From Vitis vinifera (lineage: Eukaryota; Streptophyta; Magnoliopsida; Vitales; Vitaceae): a stretch of 64,000 bases of DNA. The notes under the pieces were generated by a model. The model saw only the letters and a list, made by a program, of their open reading frames with translations. It was not told the origin of the DNA and made no database searches. The stretch is taken from the NCBI RefSeq assembly GCF_030704535.1, contig NC_081810.1, forward strand, positions 7,264,501-7,328,500, written 5' to 3'. Of the stretch, positions 60,417 to 64,000 are shown in pieces. Made by a program: the position numbers and the translations under genes. Numbering within the stretch: the stretch's first letter is position 1; each line of letters starts with the position of its first letter.

Positions 60417-62878
60417 CTAGTGTAGGAGTTTGCTGGTAAGGGACTTACGGACACTTGGATTTTTATGAACAAAAAAGCATGCAGCTATTACTATGTAGCA
60501 AAGAGAAAGAACCACTCCTTTCATGTAATGTGAAGTTCCATCCTGAAAATAACACAAAATTTGTAGTGGGGTTGAGTAGGAGGAAGAAGGTGCCATGGAA
60601 TTGCACATGAAAAGGGAGATTAGGTTATGAAAAAATTAACCTGCAAAGCGAAGGCTGTGATAATGATGGCGAAGGCGAGAGAGCCGGTTTCAAGGAGACT
60701 GAAATCAAGATCCATAGCAACCCCCATGATCCAAGCCACGATCACACAGAGTGGAACCTGAAAAGATAATGATTTAAGTATAATTAATCAGAATACTGAA
60801 TAAGAACCATGGATTTTTTAGTATGGTTTCTTCAAAATCTCACCACAAACATGGAAATCTGTGTTGCAGACCCCAAAGCAACCCCCAAAGATATGTCCTG
60901 CACAATACCCAGAATAATTTTGAGGTAAAACCAATGCAGCTTAACCTAAAAAGTGGAATATTTTTATAGTTTAACGACATACCAACTTGTTTTTGAAAGC
61001 AAATATGATTGACCCAGCATGTTCTGCAGCGTTTCCCACTATTGGCAGCAAAATAATGCTGATAAAGCTAACAGAAACGCCCCAGGAATCCGAGGCAGCC
61101 TAATTGAGATGACGATGGAAATGCATGTTAACTAATATAGAGTTATAGGTATCTCTGATAATTAAGAACAATATAGATTTATGCTGAGAAGAACTAGAAT
61201 TGTTAAGGAAGATTCGAAGACCCATGTACCTCAATTGTGCCCACAACATACTCAGATAACAGTGCTATGATAACTGTCATGCCAACCAACCAGCTAAATG
61301 CACTCCAGAATCCAATCAGAGCCTTTTCATCATCACCATCTTCATCTTCCTGATCATTTCATAACCCTAAATCAGTTAGCTACATAAATATACTTAACAC
61401 ACTCCTAGGGTTTAGTGTTCAACAATCTGCAGTGATGAAAACTTGTTTGTATTAAGAATTGATCACCTCTTGTGATTCGAAAAGTTGGCGGTGGGTTTTG
61501 AGCTGGAAGATGAGGTATGCAACATATGTTGTAAGCATCAAAATGCTGCTGGCTCTTGAGAACTGAAGAGTGGAAATGGCTGTGAATGTGTCTGTCCATG
61601 CAGCGTATTTGAACATCAAAGGAAGCACATGGCATAGCAATCCCAGCAGTAGAAGCAGCGAGTTCACATCAGCTTGTTTCTGTTTGTTGAAAGAAAAATT
61701 ATCATTTTTCAATGTATGTATATGTAATTACAGATACTTAGCTGAAGAGAGAACTAATTAATGGGTGTTCTTACTCTATCATAAAGTTGCTCCTTTTTTA
61801 GGTTAGCCAAGCCTCCAAACAAGAGAGAGGTCCCAAGAACAAGGAGGAGGTTGGAGAGAATGGAACCCAGAAGAGAGTATTTCAACACAAGGATTTTCTT
61901 TTGGTGAAGGGCAAATAGGGCTATTATCAGTTCTGTTGCATTACCACATGTTGCATTGAGAAGCCCTCCAACTGCAAATCCAAATCCAAACCCAAAATCA
62001 AATTTCAAAATACAAGTAAGCTATATGTTTTGCATTTGATCCACCGCCCAACCACCCACCCACCACCGCACCCGTACCCCACCACCACCACCTTTCGTGT
62101 TATAGACACAAATGGCCTTGCCAAACTGCGCTATGTGCTCTATTTTCTACTACCATGTGGCAATTTCTCAAGGCCACTAGCTCATCCACTACCTCCAATA
62201 GACCAAATATATAAAGGGGTGAAATTCAAAAAATAAAATAAAATACCTGTTGGACCAGTGAAGTATGCTATCTGTCTGGGTTTTGTAAGATAGGAAAATG
62301 AAAAAGAAGAAAGTGTCAGAAAAAGATACTGAGATGTCACACTTTATGAATGAACTTCTTCTGATAAACATGCAGACTCACTCAGTTAGAAAGCTGACAC
62401 GTTCAGCTAGCGGTGTCAGCCCCATTAAACTCAGAGCAAAAATCCAAGGCTGTTTGACGTCAAAAAGAGAAGAAAAAAAACGTAAAATCAAACAGAAAGA
62501 AAGAAAGAAAACCTGCATCAATTTAGTGGAAAATTTGGAAAATCGACCACCAAGGCAACAACCCTTGTTTCCCGGCCGGAATTGATCAAAAAAAGAAATG
62601 GAACTTACTCTTCCAAATTGGTAACACTTCGCTAAGACTGCTAAAGGAATGGCTGGGAAGAGCAGACAAAGCTTGGTCCCAAGGATGACCTCTTGAAGAT
62701 TGTTGAGGAATTGTCTGAGGACTCGGCATCTAACCTTGGGGAGAAGCATCGGATCCGACCTCTTACGTAAGGATGAAGAGGACATGGTGTGGGCGTTTCT
62801 TATTAAATGTGGTCCATCCTTGTTGCTCAACCCCTTTACCTCACCATTCTCCAAGTTCCATACCTCTTGTGAATCCAT
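60417..62878 (-). CDS. Vacuolar cation/proton exchanger (CAX family)
   Basis: Ten exons on the minus strand: 62609-62878, 62382-62449, 62247-62275, 61775-61971, 61467-61679, 61230-61349, 60983-61099, 60844-60897, 60641-60757 and 60417-60542. They total 1311 nt, 436 aa, in frame, with one very small exon of 29 nt. CAX proteins move Ca2+ (and Mn2+ in some members) into the vacuole against protons. Both ion-selectivity repeats are present: [13 protein letters not shown] (c-1, Glu136) and [10 protein letters not shown] (c-2, Glu325). Between them is the acidic loop EDEDGDDEK. The N-terminal ~60 residues match the cytosolic autoinhibitory extension of type-IA CAXs. About ten or eleven hydrophobic spans are visible. 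It is closest to plant CAX1/CAX3-type proteins; I do not assign a number. Confidence 0.92.
62040..62096 (-). repeat. CCA/CCC-rich tract in CAX intron 3 (G-rich on the transcript)
   Basis: The plus strand is almost only C and A (CCACC, CCCA repeats), so the pre-mRNA carries GGG tracts at short spacing just downstream of the 29-nt exon. It could form a G-quadruplex; this is inferred from composition only. Confidence 0.6.
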
Positions 62879-64000
62879 TGACAGTGGCTTCCTCTTCTTC
62901 TTCCTCCTCCTCTTCTTCTTCTTCCCCTATGGAAGTGGGAAGCTTGTGCGAGGAAGCAAGTGTGATCTTTTCTCTTTCTCTGTCCACTATGGAAGGTTAG
63001 GCAGGAGGTTATACATATATAGGACAAGGTTGGTGAGTGAGTCTAGGCAGTTTCCTGGAATCTTCACTCGTTGTACGCTTTCTTCAATGAGGCTAACACA
63101 TACTTGAGATTTAATGCATGGTGAAATTACCTAAGTTGTGGCCGTTTTTCATCATCTGTGATTAAGTCTAACGGAAACCATAACTCAAATCACTTGTTAT
63201 CACTTCTGAATAAGGTTAATTCATTCCTAAATGGGTTAATAACTTGTACAGATCATGGTGACTACCATCTAATATGACATCATGTACAAGTGGTACAATT
63301 TTTATGACCCTTTTGATGAAATGAATTGCTTTCAAAGCATTATTTGACATGATTATTTGAAGACTATTTTTTTTTTAATCATTTAAAATACTGTTGAGCA
63401 TAGGTAAAGTTAAATTTTCCTAATTTGGATTGATTTCTAAGAAGGCAAAAACATAACTGTAAACCTAATAAGAGCTTTTTTTTGTTGCTTAGGCAACTTT
63501 AGGAAAGTGCTTCTAACTTTAAAAGATGTTTAACATACAAGTAATCTCTGTTAAAACGTTTAGGAAAGTGCTTCTAACTTTAAAAGATGTTTAATATATA
63601 GATAATGTTTGTTAAGACCTTTTTAATTGAAGTGAAAATTTATTTGATATGATGAAACTTTTAATTTCCATACTAATATCACTTTTTCAGTTTCAACTTC
63701 TACTTCAAGCCACAAAAAAAAAAAAAAAAGATGTTTCTTTTAAAAAAATCCTAAGTAAAAAGGTTGTTTCTATCATAAAGGTTTTTCCTTTATACATATT
63801 TTTTAGCAAGTGCTAAAGAGATTTTTAAAGGGTTGATTTGTTATTAATTCTGGGAGTGTTTTTAATTTAAAAAAATATTTATAAAAAATAAATAAGTGTT
63901 TGGTAAAATTTAGAAAACATTTTTTTAAAATCTAAAAAATTACTTGTAATATTAGAAAAATCATTTGTAGTGTTTTGAAAAAACATTTTATAAGTAATTT
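62879..64000. promoter_or_regulatory. CAX promoter, 5' UTR and distal AT-rich DNA
   Basis: A convincing TATA box (minus strand CCTATATATGTAT) lies at 63008-63023, so transcription should start near 62980. The 5' UTR contains a (GAA)n-type purine run on its sense strand at 62887-62931. Further out, two units of AGGAAAGTGCTTCTAAC..AAAAGATGTTTAA begin at 63501 and 63562 (period 61 bp). No gene was seen to the window end. Confidence 0.65.

Overview
This is eukaryotic nuclear DNA from a dicot plant. Genes are split by short AT-rich GT..AG introns, the intergenic DNA is very AT-rich, and an Athila-like Gypsy retrotransposon sits in the middle. Grapevine (Vitis) is my best guess from overall feel; no marker in the window proves it.

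Layout: (1) 2-484 is the 3' end of an AMT1-type ammonium transporter. (2) 932-3364 (-) is an AIRP2-like RING E3 ligase, 5 coding exons, 243 aa. (3) 5717-7886 (-) is a plastid-type cis-prenyltransferase, 3 exons including an easily missed 68-nt middle exon, 311 aa. (4) 8265-13251 (+) is plant DDB2, a UV-damage WD40 protein with an N-terminal zinc knuckle, 11 exons, 559 aa; it is divergent from the cis-prenyltransferase with 378 bp between start codons. (5) 13.3-42.4 kb is repeat DNA. (6) 42758-55977 (+) is a full-size PDR-type ABC transporter resembling ABCG31, 24 exons, 1417 aa. (7) 56502-57626 (-) is an intronless PRISE/iridoid-synthase-like reductase. (8) 60417-62878 (-) is a vacuolar CAX cation/proton exchanger, 10 exons, 436 aa. 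I placed every splice junction by hand; each joins in frame with GT/AG borders.

The repeat block has a layered architecture. A 4.2-kb AT-rich segment is present twice in direct orientation (16226-20428 and 38161-42351). Between the copies lies a 17.2-kb block (20951-38160) that begins and ends with the same Harbinger-like terminal inverted repeat. Its outer 2.7 kb on each side are inverted copies of each other, each containing an LTR. Inside are a decayed Athila-like element (two LTRs, gag, protease, RT-RNaseH-integrase, env-like region) and an antisense copy of the ABCG31-like gene from 166 bp upstream of its ATG through exon 2. A 519-bp MITE abuts the left edge, and a Mutator-type MITE with a perfect 9-bp target duplication lies further left.

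The genes do not form one pathway. From memory, the order RING ligase - cis-prenyltransferase - DDB2 - PRISE-like reductase resembles a cluster on Arabidopsis chromosome 5 (around At5g58750-At5g58787). That would make those four an old syntenic set into which the repeats and the ABC transporter were interposed. I found no RNA genes, no CRISPR and no clearly novel biochemical system. The most notable object is the composite duplication/inversion and the antisense ABCG31 fragment it created.
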